Assembly (NCBI GenBank): GCA_017541995.1
Contig: JAFXYD010000040.1
Coordinates: forward strand, 25,487-89,486
Direction: 5' to 3'
From: Oscillospiraceae bacterium
Lineage (GTDB): Bacteria; Bacillota; Clostridia; Oscillospirales; Oscillospiraceae
DNA: 64,000 bases
Positions 25,449-33,927 of this stretch are shown piece after piece. The notes under the pieces are model-generated. The model saw nothing but the letters and a program-made list of their open reading frames with translations. It was not told the origin of the DNA and searched no databases. The first letter of the stretch is position 1. Every line of letters begins with the position of its first letter. A program made the position numbers and the translations under genes.

Positions 25449-27089
25449 ATGGCAAACGAATATCCCCTGAACGTCAAGACCCCCCGCAGCCTGACCTATG
25501 TGACCCGCAACATCCCCGCCGTGACCGTTGAGCAGCGCGAGCGCGCCCTGAAGGCCACCCATTACAACGAATTCGCCTTTCCCGCCGGCATGCTGACGGT
25601 GGATATGCTCTCCGACTCCGGCACCACCGCCATGACTGACGTGCAGTGGTCCACCATGTTCCTGGGCGACGAGTCCTACGGCCGCAACAAGGGCTATTAC
25701 GTCCTGCTGGACGCCTTCCGGGACGTCTTTGAGCGGGGCGGCGAGAAGAACTGGAAGAAGTCCATCGACCTCATCCGCACCGACTGCCAGGACATTGAGA
25801 AGCTGATGAACGAGCTCTACCTCTGCGAGTACGAGGGCGGCTTCTTCAACGGCGGCGCCGCCCAGCTGGAGCGCCCCAACACCTTCTTGATCCAGCAGGG
25901 TCGGGCGGCGGAGTCCGTGCTCTTTGAGATGGTCAAGAAGATCATGAGCGCCCGGTACCCCGGCAAGGTCTTCACCATCCCCTCCAACGGCCACTTCGAC
26001 ACCACCGAGGGCAACATCAAGCAGATGGGCTCCATCCCCCGCAACCTCTACAACAAGGAGCTGCTCTACGAGGTTCCCGAGGGCGGCAAGTACGAGAAGA
26101 ACCCCTTCAAGGGGGATATGGACGTGAAGAAGCTGGAGGAGCTCATCGAGACCGTGGGCCCCGAGAACGTCCCGCTGATCTACACCACCATCACCAACAA
26201 CACCGTCTGCGGCCAGGCCGTCTCCATGAAGTCCATCCGGGAGACCGCCAAAATCGCCGCCAAGTACGACATTCCCTTCATGTTCGACGTGGCCCGCTGG
26301 GCGGAGAACTGCTACTTCATCAAGGTGAACGAGGAGGGCTACGCCGACAAGTCCATCGCCGAAATCGCCACTGAGATGTTCTCCTACTGCGACGGCTTCA
26401 CCATGTCCGCCAAGAAGAACGGCCACGCCAACATGGGCGGCATGCTGGCCTTCCGGGACAAGGGCCGCTTCTGGAGAAAGTTCTCCGACTTCAACCCCGA
26501 CGGCTCCGTCAAGACCGACGTGGGCGTGCTGCTGAAGGTCAAGCAGATCTCCTGCTACGGCAACGACTCCTACGGCGGCATGTCCGGCCGGGACATCATG
26601 GCCCTGGCCGCCGGCCTGTATGAGGAGTGCAACTTCAACTATCAGGAGGCCCGGGTGCAGCAGTGCGAGTACCTGGCCCAGGGCTTCTACAAGGCCGGGG
26701 TCAAGGGCGTCATCCTCCCCGCCGGCGGCCACGGCGTGTACATCAACATGACCGAGTTCTTCGACGGCAAGCGGGGCCACGAGACCTTCGCCGGCCAGGG
26801 CTTCTCCATCGAGCTGATCCGCCGCTACGGCATCCGTACCTCCGAGCTGGGCGACTACTCCATGGAGTACGATCTGAAGACCCCCGAGCAGCAGGAGGAG
26901 CTGTGCAACGTGGTGCGCTTCGCCGTGAACCGCAGCCAGCTCAGCCAGGAGCACCTGGACTACGTCATCGCCGCGGTGAAGGCCCTCTACGAGGACCGGG
27001 AATCCATCCCCAACATGCGGATCGTCAAGGGCCGCACCCTGCCCATGCGCCACTTCCACGCCTTCCTGGAGCCCTATCCCAACAAGTAA
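25449..27089 (+). CDS. tryptophanase-like beta-eliminating lyase
   Basis: 546 residues, longer than classical tryptophanase or tyrosine phenol-lyase (about 456-475). The family is clear from DSGTTAMTDVQW, FDVARWAEN and the PLP-lysine segment MSAKKNG (Lys323). At the position where tyrosine phenol-lyase has the phenol-binding Arg (in GVRSMERG) this protein has Leu (GIRTSELG), like the Ile of tryptophanase, and HFDTT keeps the tryptophanase Asp. So Trp to indole, pyruvate and ammonia is the better guess. The residue after the lysine pair is Asn instead of the usual Asp. A GGAGG site precedes ATG 25449. Confidence 0.78.
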   Translation: MANEYPLNVKTPRSLTYVTRNIPAVTVEQRERALKATHYNEFAFPAGMLTVDMLSDSGTTAMTDVQWSTMFLGDESYGRNKGYYVLLDAFRDVFERGGEKNWKKSIDLIRTDCQDIEKLMNELYLCEYEGGFFNGGAAQLERPNTFLIQQGRAAESVLFEMVKKIMSARYPGKVFTIPSNGHFDTTEGNIKQMGSIPRNLYNKELLYEVPEGGKYEKNPFKGDMDVKKLEELIETVGPENVPLIYTTITNNTVCGQAVSMKSIRETAKIAAKYDIPFMFDVARWAENCYFIKVNEEGYADKSIAEIATEMFSYCDGFTMSAKKNGHANMGGMLAFRDKGRFWRKFSDFNPDGSVKTDVGVLLKVKQISCYGNDSYGGMSGRDIMALAAGLYEECNFNYQEARVQQCEYLAQGFYKAGVKGVILPAGGHGVYINMTEFFDGKRGHETFAGQGFSIELIRRYGIRTSELGDYSMEYDLKTPEQQEELCNVVRFAVNRSQLSQEHLDYVIAAVKALYEDRESIPNMRIVKGRTLPMRHFHAFLEPYPNK

Positions 27090-27095
27090 GCCTTC

Positions 27096-27120
27096 TGTAG
27101 CGGCGCACATTGTGCGCCAC
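27096..27120. repeat. TGTAG-headed hairpin repeat
   Basis: TGTAG followed by the hairpin GGCGCACA-T-TGTGCGCC, just after the tryptophanase-like gene. Same design as the hairpins at 42914, 43144, 44876 and 44996 (TGTAG head plus a short GC-rich palindrome). Confidence 0.55.
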
Positions 27121-27128
27121 AAGAAATT

Positions 27129-27154
27129 GCCCTCCGGCATTCCTGTCGGAGGGC
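27129..27154 (+). terminator. terminator of the ior operon
   Basis: 8-bp stem GCCCTCCG / CGGAGGGC with a 10-base loop followed by TTTC, 40 bases after the last stop codon of the operon. Confidence 0.65.
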
Positions 27155-27172
27155 TTTCAAATAGGTAAAGCT

Positions 27173-28009
27173 ATGGTAACCTTTGACGTATATCCCATCA
27201 ACGATCATATCACCGGCATCCTGGGCCGCTTCCATGAGCGGATGTACCTGGTGCGGGGGAGGGAGCGGGCCGCCCTCATCGACACCGGCTGCGGCTTCGG
27301 CTCTTTGAAGGCTGTTGTAGATCAGCTCAACGATCTGCCTCTGATGGTGCTTCTGACCCACGGCCACCAGGATCACGCCATGGGGGCCGTGGAGTTCGAC
27401 CAGGTGTATCTGAACCCGGAGGAGAAGGAGACCTTACTGCGGCACAGCGATGCGGATTACCGGCTGCTGGGCCTGGCCATCTCCCGGGACGCGAAGCTGG
27501 TGACCCCGGCGGATATGCTGCCCCCGCCGGATTATGAGCGCTTCCATCCGGTTCGGGAGGGTGACGTCTTCGATCTGGGTGGCATCAGCCTGGAGGCCTT
27601 CGCCTGTCCCGGCCACACCCGAAGCAATCTGGTCTTTCTGGACCGGGAGGACCGGATCCTCTTCTCCGGGGACGGGGTCAGCCGGGCCAGCTTCCTTCTT
27701 GGCCGGGAGGCTTCCACCGTGGAGGAATTCCGGGACGGGCTCATCCGTCTGAAGGGCCTGCTGGCGGGCCGGGTGGACCGGATTTTGGAGGGCCACGGAA
27801 ACGGGGAGCTGTCCTTCGCCATCTTCGACGGGGTGATCGAGGTCTGCAATCAGGTTCTGGCCGGGGAGTCCGACCGCGTTCCCTATGATCTGCGGGGCTA
27901 CCGGGGCTTCACCGCCCGGGCCAGAAAAGCCCACTCCCTGGACCGGGTGGACGGCGGCTACGGCAACCTGATCTACCGGGAGGACAGGCTTTGGAAAAAA
28001 CAGATTTGA
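27173..28009 (+). CDS. MBL-fold metallohydrolase
   Basis: 278 residues from ATG 27173. Metal motif LTHGHQDHAMG (HxHxDH), later CPGHTRSN and a final HGN. The beta-lactamase fold hydrolase is soluble with no signal peptide; hydrolysis of a thioester or ester is possible but the substrate is unknown. It follows the terminator of the ior operon, so it is probably separately expressed, though no clear promoter was found. Confidence 0.85.
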   Translation: MVTFDVYPINDHITGILGRFHERMYLVRGRERAALIDTGCGFGSLKAVVDQLNDLPLMVLLTHGHQDHAMGAVEFDQVYLNPEEKETLLRHSDADYRLLGLAISRDAKLVTPADMLPPPDYERFHPVREGDVFDLGGISLEAFACPGHTRSNLVFLDREDRILFSGDGVSRASFLLGREASTVEEFRDGLIRLKGLLAGRVDRILEGHGNGELSFAIFDGVIEVCNQVLAGESDRVPYDLRGYRGFTARARKAHSLDRVDGGYGNLIYREDRLWKKQI

Positions 28010-28019
28010 CAGGTATTTC

Positions 28020-28048
28020 TTGCATCCCCGGCGGATCTGTGTTATACT
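28020..28048 (+). promoter_or_regulatory. promoter of the flavin reductase gene
   Basis: -35 TTGCAT (28020-28025), 17-bp spacer, -10 TATACT (28043-28048), in the gap after the MBL hydrolase. Confidence 0.65.
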
Positions 28049-28076
28049 CACCGCAAAACAACAGGAGGCTATGTTT

Positions 28077-28634
28077 ATGAAACGCAGAAAACTATCCCTC
28101 TCCGAGCTTGCCGCTTATACCGCCGATGCCCTGCCCAAGGGCATTTTGCTGACTTCCGCCGCGGAGCAAAAGCTGAATTCCATGGTGATCGGCTGGGGCG
28201 CCGTGGGGATAAACTGGAATCTGCCGGTTTTTGCCGCCTACGTTCGGGTCAGCCGCTATACCCGGGAGCTGCTGGACAAAAACCCCGCGTTTACCGTGAA
28301 TATTCCCCTGGGAAAGCCTGAGCCCAATACCTGGGCCGTCTGCGGCAGCAAAAGCGGCCGGGATATGGATAAGCTGGCCGTCTGCGGCCTTCATCCCGTC
28401 CCCGGAGAGCAGGTCAGCGTTCCCGCCCTGCGGGAATTCCCCATCACCGCTGAATGCAAAATCATCTACCGCCAGCAGGAGGATCTCAGTCTGCTTCCGG
28501 AGGAGCTCCGCTCCCGCTTCTATCCCCACAGCCGGGACAGCGAGAGCTCGGACAACTCCAAGGATCCCCACGTTACTTATTACGGCCAGATACTCAGCGC
28601 CTATGTGCTGGAGCCAGAGGAAGGGGAGGAATGA
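28077..28634 (+). CDS. flavin reductase / flavoredoxin family protein
   Basis: 185 residues. The FMN-binding split-barrel fold is suggested by KGILLTSAAEQKLNSMVIGW and VRVSRYTRELLDKN, seen in flavoredoxin-like proteins. Likely uses FMN in electron transfer. ATG 28077 is eight bases after AGGAGG; ATG 28071 is too close to it. Next gene starts 4 bases after its stop. Confidence 0.82.
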   Translation: MKRRKLSLSELAAYTADALPKGILLTSAAEQKLNSMVIGWGAVGINWNLPVFAAYVRVSRYTRELLDKNPAFTVNIPLGKPEPNTWAVCGSKSGRDMDKLAVCGLHPVPGEQVSVPALREFPITAECKIIYRQQEDLSLLPEELRSRFYPHSRDSESSDNSKDPHVTYYGQILSAYVLEPEEGEE

Positions 28635-28637
28635 GCC

Positions 28638-29339
28638 GTGAAAAAGCCTGTCATCGGCGTGCTGCCCCTCTATGACCGGGATAAAGACTCCTACTGGATG
28701 CTTCCGGCCTACTTTCAAGGCCTGGCGCAGGCAGGGGCGCTTCCCATCATGCTGCCCCTGGAGGGCGCGGCGGACTGCCATCAGCTGGCCTCCCTCTGCG
28801 ACGGTCTTCTCTTCACCGGCGGGCAGGACGTAGATCCGGCCCTCTATGGGGAAGCGGCAGCGGACTGCTGCGGCGAGCTCTGCCCCGCCCGGGATCGGCT
28901 GGAGCAGGCCATACTCCGGTGCGCCATGGAGCGGAAGCTCCCCATCCTGGGCATCTGCCGGGGCCTCCAGCTCATCAACGCGGCCCTGGGCGGCAGCCTC
29001 TGGCAGGATCTGCCCAGCCAGCGGCCCGGCAGTCGGAATCACCGCATGGAGCGGCCCTATGACCGGGCTGAGCACAGCGTGACCCTCTCCGGCCCTTTGG
29101 CAGAGCTCTACGGCGCGGAGGCGCTGGGGGTGAATTCCTGCCACCATCAGGGCGTCAAGTCCCTGGCCCCCGGCCTGCGGGCTATGGCCCGGGCAGAGGA
29201 CGGCCTGATCGAGGCCGTTTATCACCCGGAGCAGCCCTTCCTCTGGGCCGTCCAGTGGCACCCGGAGTTTTTCGACCCCCAGACGGGGCCGGGCGTCCCC
29301 ATCTTCCTGGCATTTGCAAAGGCTGCTGCAAAAGGATAA
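28638..29339 (+). CDS. gamma-glutamyl-gamma-aminobutyrate hydrolase family protein (peptidase C26)
   Basis: 233 residues from GTG 28638 with AGGGGAGGA upstream. Class I glutamine amidotransferase fold with nucleophile Cys in LGICRGLQLIN and the His-Pro-Glu of VQWHPEF; early segment LFTGGQDVDP also typical (PuuD-like). It cleaves gamma-glutamyl bonds of a small molecule; the substrate is not shown. Translation is probably coupled to the flavin reductase gene. Confidence 0.88.
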   Translation: MKKPVIGVLPLYDRDKDSYWMLPAYFQGLAQAGALPIMLPLEGAADCHQLASLCDGLLFTGGQDVDPALYGEAAADCCGELCPARDRLEQAILRCAMERKLPILGICRGLQLINAALGGSLWQDLPSQRPGSRNHRMERPYDRAEHSVTLSGPLAELYGAEALGVNSCHHQGVKSLAPGLRAMARAEDGLIEAVYHPEQPFLWAVQWHPEFFDPQTGPGVPIFLAFAKAAAKG

Positions 29340-29382
29340 AGCGAAACGGGAAATTGCCGAACGCAATTTCCCGTTTCGCTTT
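29338..29382. terminator. bidirectional terminator
   Basis: 19-bp perfect stem AAAGCGAAACGGGAAATTG / its complement, loop of 7, between the convergent C26 hydrolase and beta-galactosidase genes, with T-rich ends on both sides. Confidence 0.85.
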
Positions 29383-29405
29383 ATTCTGCGCGACCAAATG
29401 GAAGC

Positions 29406-32354
29406 TCAGGATTGTTTCACTTTTATCACAAAGCGCAGCACGTAGTCCTCCTCCATGGGGAAGCAGAACTCCGGCGCGATCCGGGGGCCGCAGGAGCCGG
29501 TGCCGATGCCCTGCTGGAAGGCCTGGATGGTGACGTAGGTGCCGGTGGGCTTCTCGTCCTCCCGGTGGCGCATCCCGCTGAGGGCCAGATCGGAATAGGG
29601 CTTGATCCCCAGCTCGAAGGGCCGGTCCACCGCCTCAAAGCGGAGGCTGAGCTTCCCGTCAGAGAGCTCCGCCCACTGGCAGTCGCAGCGGTTGCCGCTC
29701 TCCTGGGGCTTGATGTTGGGCTCCGTCATGTCCCGGACCCGGGCCTGTACGCGCTCGATGGGGAACTGCTCCTTCATGTCCCGGTAGCTCTCTCCCGCAC
29801 GGCCCAGATATTCCACCCGGTCAAAGTCCCGGTGGAGGCGGAAGACCTTGCCGAAGCGGGGCAGATTGCCCCTGCCCCGCAGACAGTGGATGCGGCTGGT
29901 GACCAGCACCCCGTCCGCCGTGCCCTCATAGGTATCCGTGACCTCAAAAACCGTCATGGGATCCCGGCTCAGGCGGGTGCGTACTTCATACCCGTGCTCT
30001 GTGGCCCGCACCGAAAGCAGGGTCTCTCGGGTCTTGTACCAGGCCTTCATGGTGTTGGCCCCCTGGGGATCCCGGTCGTTGTCGGTGGCGGCCCGCCAGA
30101 GGCTGGTGGAGGGATTCTCCGCCGTGAGCCTGTGGCCCCCGGGGAGCTCCATGCAGAAGCGCCCGTTGAGGAGCTTCACCTGGGGAGGCAGGGCGGTCAG
30201 CGCCGGGGCGGGCAGGGCGGGCTCGTCGAGCATGATCTGCTCCCGGGAGACGACCCGGCCGCTCCGGGTGTCGGTGCAGACGACGCTGACCCAGCGTCCC
30301 TCGGGGCTCTTCTCGCCCAGGGGGACCGAAACCCGGACCCGGGAGAGGGGCTCCGCCTCAGGCCGCAGCTGGGTCTGGCTGCCGTCGTTCCAGCAAAAGC
30401 GGAGCAGATAGGCGCTGGCCGGGGTAAAGGCGGTGGTGTTGAAGATCTCGAAGCGATCCGCCTCCACCCAACGCACCCGGATGGGCCGGTAGATGTGGCG
30501 TATGAGCTTTGCCCCGGTGGAGGGGGTCCGGTCCGGGTAGAACAGCCCGTCCACGCAGAAATTGCCGTCGTGCTCCCACTCCCCGTGGTCGCCGCCGTAG
30601 GTATAGCTGCCGTCGGGATGGAGGACGGCGTGATCCGTCATCTCCCAGACACAGCCCCCCATCAGATTGTCGTGGGCGTAGATGATCCGCCAGTAGGCCT
30701 CGGCGTTGCCGGGACCCACGCCCATGGCGTGGGCGTACTCGCAGAGGAAATAGGGCCTGTCGTTGAGGGCCGCCTCTTTGCGCCGGTGCAGGCCCACGGC
30801 CTCCACCTGCTCCGGGGCGGGGTACATCTCGCTGCCCACGTCGTAGGCCTTCCGCCGGCAGTGGATGACGGACTCATAGTGTACCGGCAGCTCCGTCCGG
30901 GCCTTGAGCCAGTTGTACATGGCGTCGGTGTTCCGGGTGCCCCCGGACTCGTTGCCCAGGGACCAGAGAAGGACGCAGCTGTTGCCGTGGAGCTTGTCCC
31001 GCCCGTAGAGCCGGGAGATCCGGTCCAGATAGCGGGGCTCCCACTTGGGGTCGTCGGAGATCCGGTCGTAGCTGGGGGGCAGGCGCATGGCCCAGGTGCC
31101 GTGGGTCTCCAGGTCGTTTTCGTCGATGACGTAAAGCCCCAGCTCCTCCGCCAGCTCCAGCAGCAGGGGATCGGGGGGATAGTGGGAGGTTCGGATGGTG
31201 TCGATGTTGTGCTCCTTGCACAGCAGCAGATCCCGCCGGATCTCCTCCGGCGTCAGGGTATAGCCCCCGGTGGGGGAGCTGTCGTGGTGGTTGACGCCCT
31301 TGAGCTTCAGCCTTCTGCCGTTGAGCAGGAAGAGATCCCCCCGGATCTCCACCCGGCGGAAGCCCAGCCGCTCCTTGACGCAGCCGCTGTCGGTCTCAAA
31401 GTAGAGATCGTAGAGCGTCGGGGCCTCGGCGTTCCACTCCGTCACCTCCAGCTCCTCCCAGCAGACCCGGGCGCTGCCCTGGGCCACCGTGGCCTCGGCC
31501 CGGCGCTCCAGGCCGTGGCCGGAGAGGGTGAAGCGGACCCGGGTGCCCTCGCCGCCGAAGGCCGTCAGCTCCAGGCTGTAGCGCCCGTCGTGCCAACGGG
31601 TTTTCGCGTCGACGTCCCACAGGTCCGTGGGCTCCTCGATCCGCAGCAGCACGTCCCGGAAGATGCCGTTGTTGCGGAACATATCCTGGCATTCCAGATA
31701 GCTGCCGGTGCACCAGCGCCGCACCACCGCCAGCAGCTCGTTCTTCCCGGGGCGGAGATAGGGGCTCAGATCAAACTCCGCAGTGTTGTGAGCCCCCTCG
31801 GAGTAGCCCACGTAGTGCCCGTTGCAGTACAGGTCCAGGCAGCTGGCCACCCCCAGGAAGGAGATCACGTAGCGCCGGTCTCCCGGCTGAATGTGGAGAA
31901 AACCGCGGTAGACCCCCACAAAGTTATACTCCTCCTCCGGGGTCTTCCAGCGGGGCTTTACCCCCTGGTCGAAGCCCAGCCAGGAGAAGACCCGGCCCAC
32001 CGGCTCCGTTTTGGGAATCCGGGGCGGATCAAAGGGAAACTGATAGCGGACGTTCAGATAGAAGGGCCGGTCCACGCCGTGGAACTGCCAGCAGCCCGGG
32101 ACGGGCATTTTGCCGAAGTCCAGGCTGTCGCTGTCCAGCTCCAGGGGCAGCTCCGCGGGCCGGGGGTAGAATTTGAAATCCCAGTCCCCGTTGAGGCAGA
32201 GCACCTTTTCCGAGTGGAAGCGCTTCTCCAGGGGCGTCACCGCGTCGGCCCTGGCCCGGTTGGGATAGGGGATGAAATAGCTCCGGGCGGGGAGCCGGTT
32301 TCGCTCCAAAACGTCAAAGTCGGCGTAATTGCCGTGGTCGAGGGTATACTTCAT
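29406..32354 (-). CDS. lacZ: beta-galactosidase, glycoside hydrolase family 2
   Basis: 982 residues. Jelly-roll, immunoglobulin-like, TIM-barrel and C-terminal Bgal_small_N-type domains in order. Acid/base Glu in LWSLGNESG and nucleophile Glu in FLCEYAHAMG; GVNHHDSSPTGG and RTSHYPP are also typical. No signal peptide, so it acts inside the cell on lactose or related beta-galactosides. GGAGG precedes ATG 32354. It lies 16 bases after murC on the same strand with no sugar transporter or regulator nearby. Confidence 0.95.
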   Translation of the reverse strand: MKYTLDHGNYADFDVLERNRLPARSYFIPYPNRARADAVTPLEKRFHSEKVLCLNGDWDFKFYPRPAELPLELDSDSLDFGKMPVPGCWQFHGVDRPFYLNVRYQFPFDPPRIPKTEPVGRVFSWLGFDQGVKPRWKTPEEEYNFVGVYRGFLHIQPGDRRYVISFLGVASCLDLYCNGHYVGYSEGAHNTAEFDLSPYLRPGKNELLAVVRRWCTGSYLECQDMFRNNGIFRDVLLRIEEPTDLWDVDAKTRWHDGRYSLELTAFGGEGTRVRFTLSGHGLERRAEATVAQGSARVCWEELEVTEWNAEAPTLYDLYFETDSGCVKERLGFRRVEIRGDLFLLNGRRLKLKGVNHHDSSPTGGYTLTPEEIRRDLLLCKEHNIDTIRTSHYPPDPLLLELAEELGLYVIDENDLETHGTWAMRLPPSYDRISDDPKWEPRYLDRISRLYGRDKLHGNSCVLLWSLGNESGGTRNTDAMYNWLKARTELPVHYESVIHCRRKAYDVGSEMYPAPEQVEAVGLHRRKEAALNDRPYFLCEYAHAMGVGPGNAEAYWRIIYAHDNLMGGCVWEMTDHAVLHPDGSYTYGGDHGEWEHDGNFCVDGLFYPDRTPSTGAKLIRHIYRPIRVRWVEADRFEIFNTTAFTPASAYLLRFCWNDGSQTQLRPEAEPLSRVRVSVPLGEKSPEGRWVSVVCTDTRSGRVVSREQIMLDEPALPAPALTALPPQVKLLNGRFCMELPGGHRLTAENPSTSLWRAATDNDRDPQGANTMKAWYKTRETLLSVRATEHGYEVRTRLSRDPMTVFEVTDTYEGTADGVLVTSRIHCLRGRGNLPRFGKVFRLHRDFDRVEYLGRAGESYRDMKEQFPIERVQARVRDMTEPNIKPQESGNRCDCQWAELSDGKLSLRFEAVDRPFELGIKPYSDLALSGMRHREDEKPTGTYVTIQAFQQGIGTGSCGPRIAPEFCFPMEEDYVLRFVIKVKQS

Positions 32355-32370
32355 GTGGCAGTCCTCCGCT

Positions 32371-33741
32371 TCAGCCTTCGCAGATGGCCTCTCCGGCCTT
32401 GTAGATGTCCCCTGCGCCCACGGTCAGGATGATGTCCCCGGGCCGGGCGATGGCGCGCAGATAGTCGGAGACCTCCGGCAGGGTGTCAAAGCAGACCGCT
32501 CCGGGGATTTCCGCCGCCAGGTCGCTGGAATGGATGTTGAGGACGTTCCGCTCCCGGGCGGCGTAGATCTCCGCCAGCACCAGCAGGTCGGGCTTCTGCA
32601 GCTCTTCCACAAACTCGTGGAAGAGGGCCTTGGTGCGGCTGTAGGTGTGGGGCTGGAAGGCCAGGATCACCCGCTCATAGCCCATGGTACGCACCGCCTC
32701 CAGCAGGGCCCGCACCTCATGGGGATGGTGGGCGTAGTCGTCATAGACCTCCGCCCCGTTGCAGCGGCCCTTGTATTCCAGCCGCCGTCCGGCTCCCCGG
32801 AACTCCGCAAGAGCCCGGGCCGCGGTCTCGCCGTCAATGCCCATGTGCCAGGCCACGGCGCAGGCCCCCAGGGCGTTGATGAGATTGAATTTTCCATAGA
32901 CCGCCAGGGAGAGCCGGCAGTAGGGCTTGCCGCCGCAGATCACGGTGCAGCTGCGCCAGTCCTCGGAGACCTCCTCGGGGTGAACGTCGTTCTCCTGCCC
33001 CAGACCGAAGCGCAGCAGGGGCAAGCCCTCCAGAGCCTCCATGGTGTTTGCGTCGTCGCCGTTGGCGATGACGCAGCCCCCGGCGGGCACCAGCTCGGCA
33101 AAGTGGCGGAAGGAGGCCTTGATCTCGTCCAGATCCTTGAAGAAGTCCAGGTGATCCTCCTCAATGTTGTTGATGACGGCCAGGGTGGGGGAGAAGTTGT
33201 GGAAGGAGTTGCAGTATTCGCAGCTCTCGGCGATGATGGTGTCGCCGCTGCCCACCCGGTGCCCCGCGTGGAGCAGGGGCAGATAGCCCCCCAGCATCAC
33301 AGTGGGATCCTTCCGGGCCTCCATGAAGATGTGGGTCACCATGGAGGTGGTGGTGGTCTTGCCGTGGGTGCCCGCGATGCAGATGGCGTTTTGATACTCC
33401 TGCATCAGCACGCCCCAGGCCTGGGCCCGCTCAAAGACGGGGATCCCGGCAGCCCGGGCCGCGGCGATTTCCGGATTGTCGTTGTGGGCCGCCGCCGTGC
33501 GGATCACGCAGCAGGCCCCCTTGATATTTTCAGCCTTGTGGCCGATGTAGACGGTGATGCCCCGCTCCTGCAGCTCCTCGGTGGAGACGGAGGCGTTCAT
33601 ATCGGAGCCGCTGATCTCCATGCCCCGGTCCCGCAGAACGATGGCCAGAGGCCGCATGGAGACCCCGCCGATGCCCACCAGGTGGATGTGCTTGCCGGGT
33701 TGGAGACAGGCCTTGAGTTTTTTTACGATTTTTGCTTGCAT
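32371..33741 (-). CDS. murC: UDP-N-acetylmuramate--L-alanine ligase
   Basis: 456 residues. N-terminal UDP-binding HLVGIGGVSMRPLA, ATP P-loop GTHGKTTTTSM, central EEDHLDFF and late HHPHEVRALLEA are the Mur ligase landmarks. It adds L-Ala to UDP-MurNAc in peptidoglycan synthesis. GGGAGG precedes the ATG. It is separated from other cell-wall genes and placed ahead of lacZ. Confidence 0.95.
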   Translation of the reverse strand: MQAKIVKKLKACLQPGKHIHLVGIGGVSMRPLAIVLRDRGMEISGSDMNASVSTEELQERGITVYIGHKAENIKGACCVIRTAAAHNDNPEIAAARAAGIPVFERAQAWGVLMQEYQNAICIAGTHGKTTTTSMVTHIFMEARKDPTVMLGGYLPLLHAGHRVGSGDTIIAESCEYCNSFHNFSPTLAVINNIEEDHLDFFKDLDEIKASFRHFAELVPAGGCVIANGDDANTMEALEGLPLLRFGLGQENDVHPEEVSEDWRSCTVICGGKPYCRLSLAVYGKFNLINALGACAVAWHMGIDGETAARALAEFRGAGRRLEYKGRCNGAEVYDDYAHHPHEVRALLEAVRTMGYERVILAFQPHTYSRTKALFHEFVEELQKPDLLVLAEIYAARERNVLNIHSSDLAAEIPGAVCFDTLPEVSDYLRAIARPGDIILTVGAGDIYKAGEAICEG

Positions 33742-33927
33742 ACAGGAATCCTCCCGAGTTCAGGCTCTTCGCGAAGAGGCGAAGGACGAAAACGCATATC
33801 ATTGCTGTTTTAATTACATATTATAGTGATATCGGCGGCTTTGTGCAAGTGTTTTTTCATCAAGTCCGCATCTTTTTCATATTCTGAAGCAGCTTGAGGC
33901 AAAATCAGATGGGAAAGCGGGGATCCG

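Noticed and set aside
25449-27089. Tyrosine phenol-lyase as the name
   Set aside because: The phenol-binding Arg of TPL is replaced by Leu and the tryptophanase-type Asp in HFDTT is present; kept as tryptophanase-like.
28006-28048. TTGACA at 28006 as the -35 of the flavin reductase promoter
   Set aside because: Spacing to the TATACT box is 31 bases; TTGCAT at 28020 with 17 bases fits instead.
29412-32432. Plus-strand open frame of about 1000 codons opposite the beta-galactosidase
   Set aside because: The minus-strand product has all GH2 motifs; the plus frame is low-complexity Gly/Val/Leu/Pro sequence typical of a shadow.
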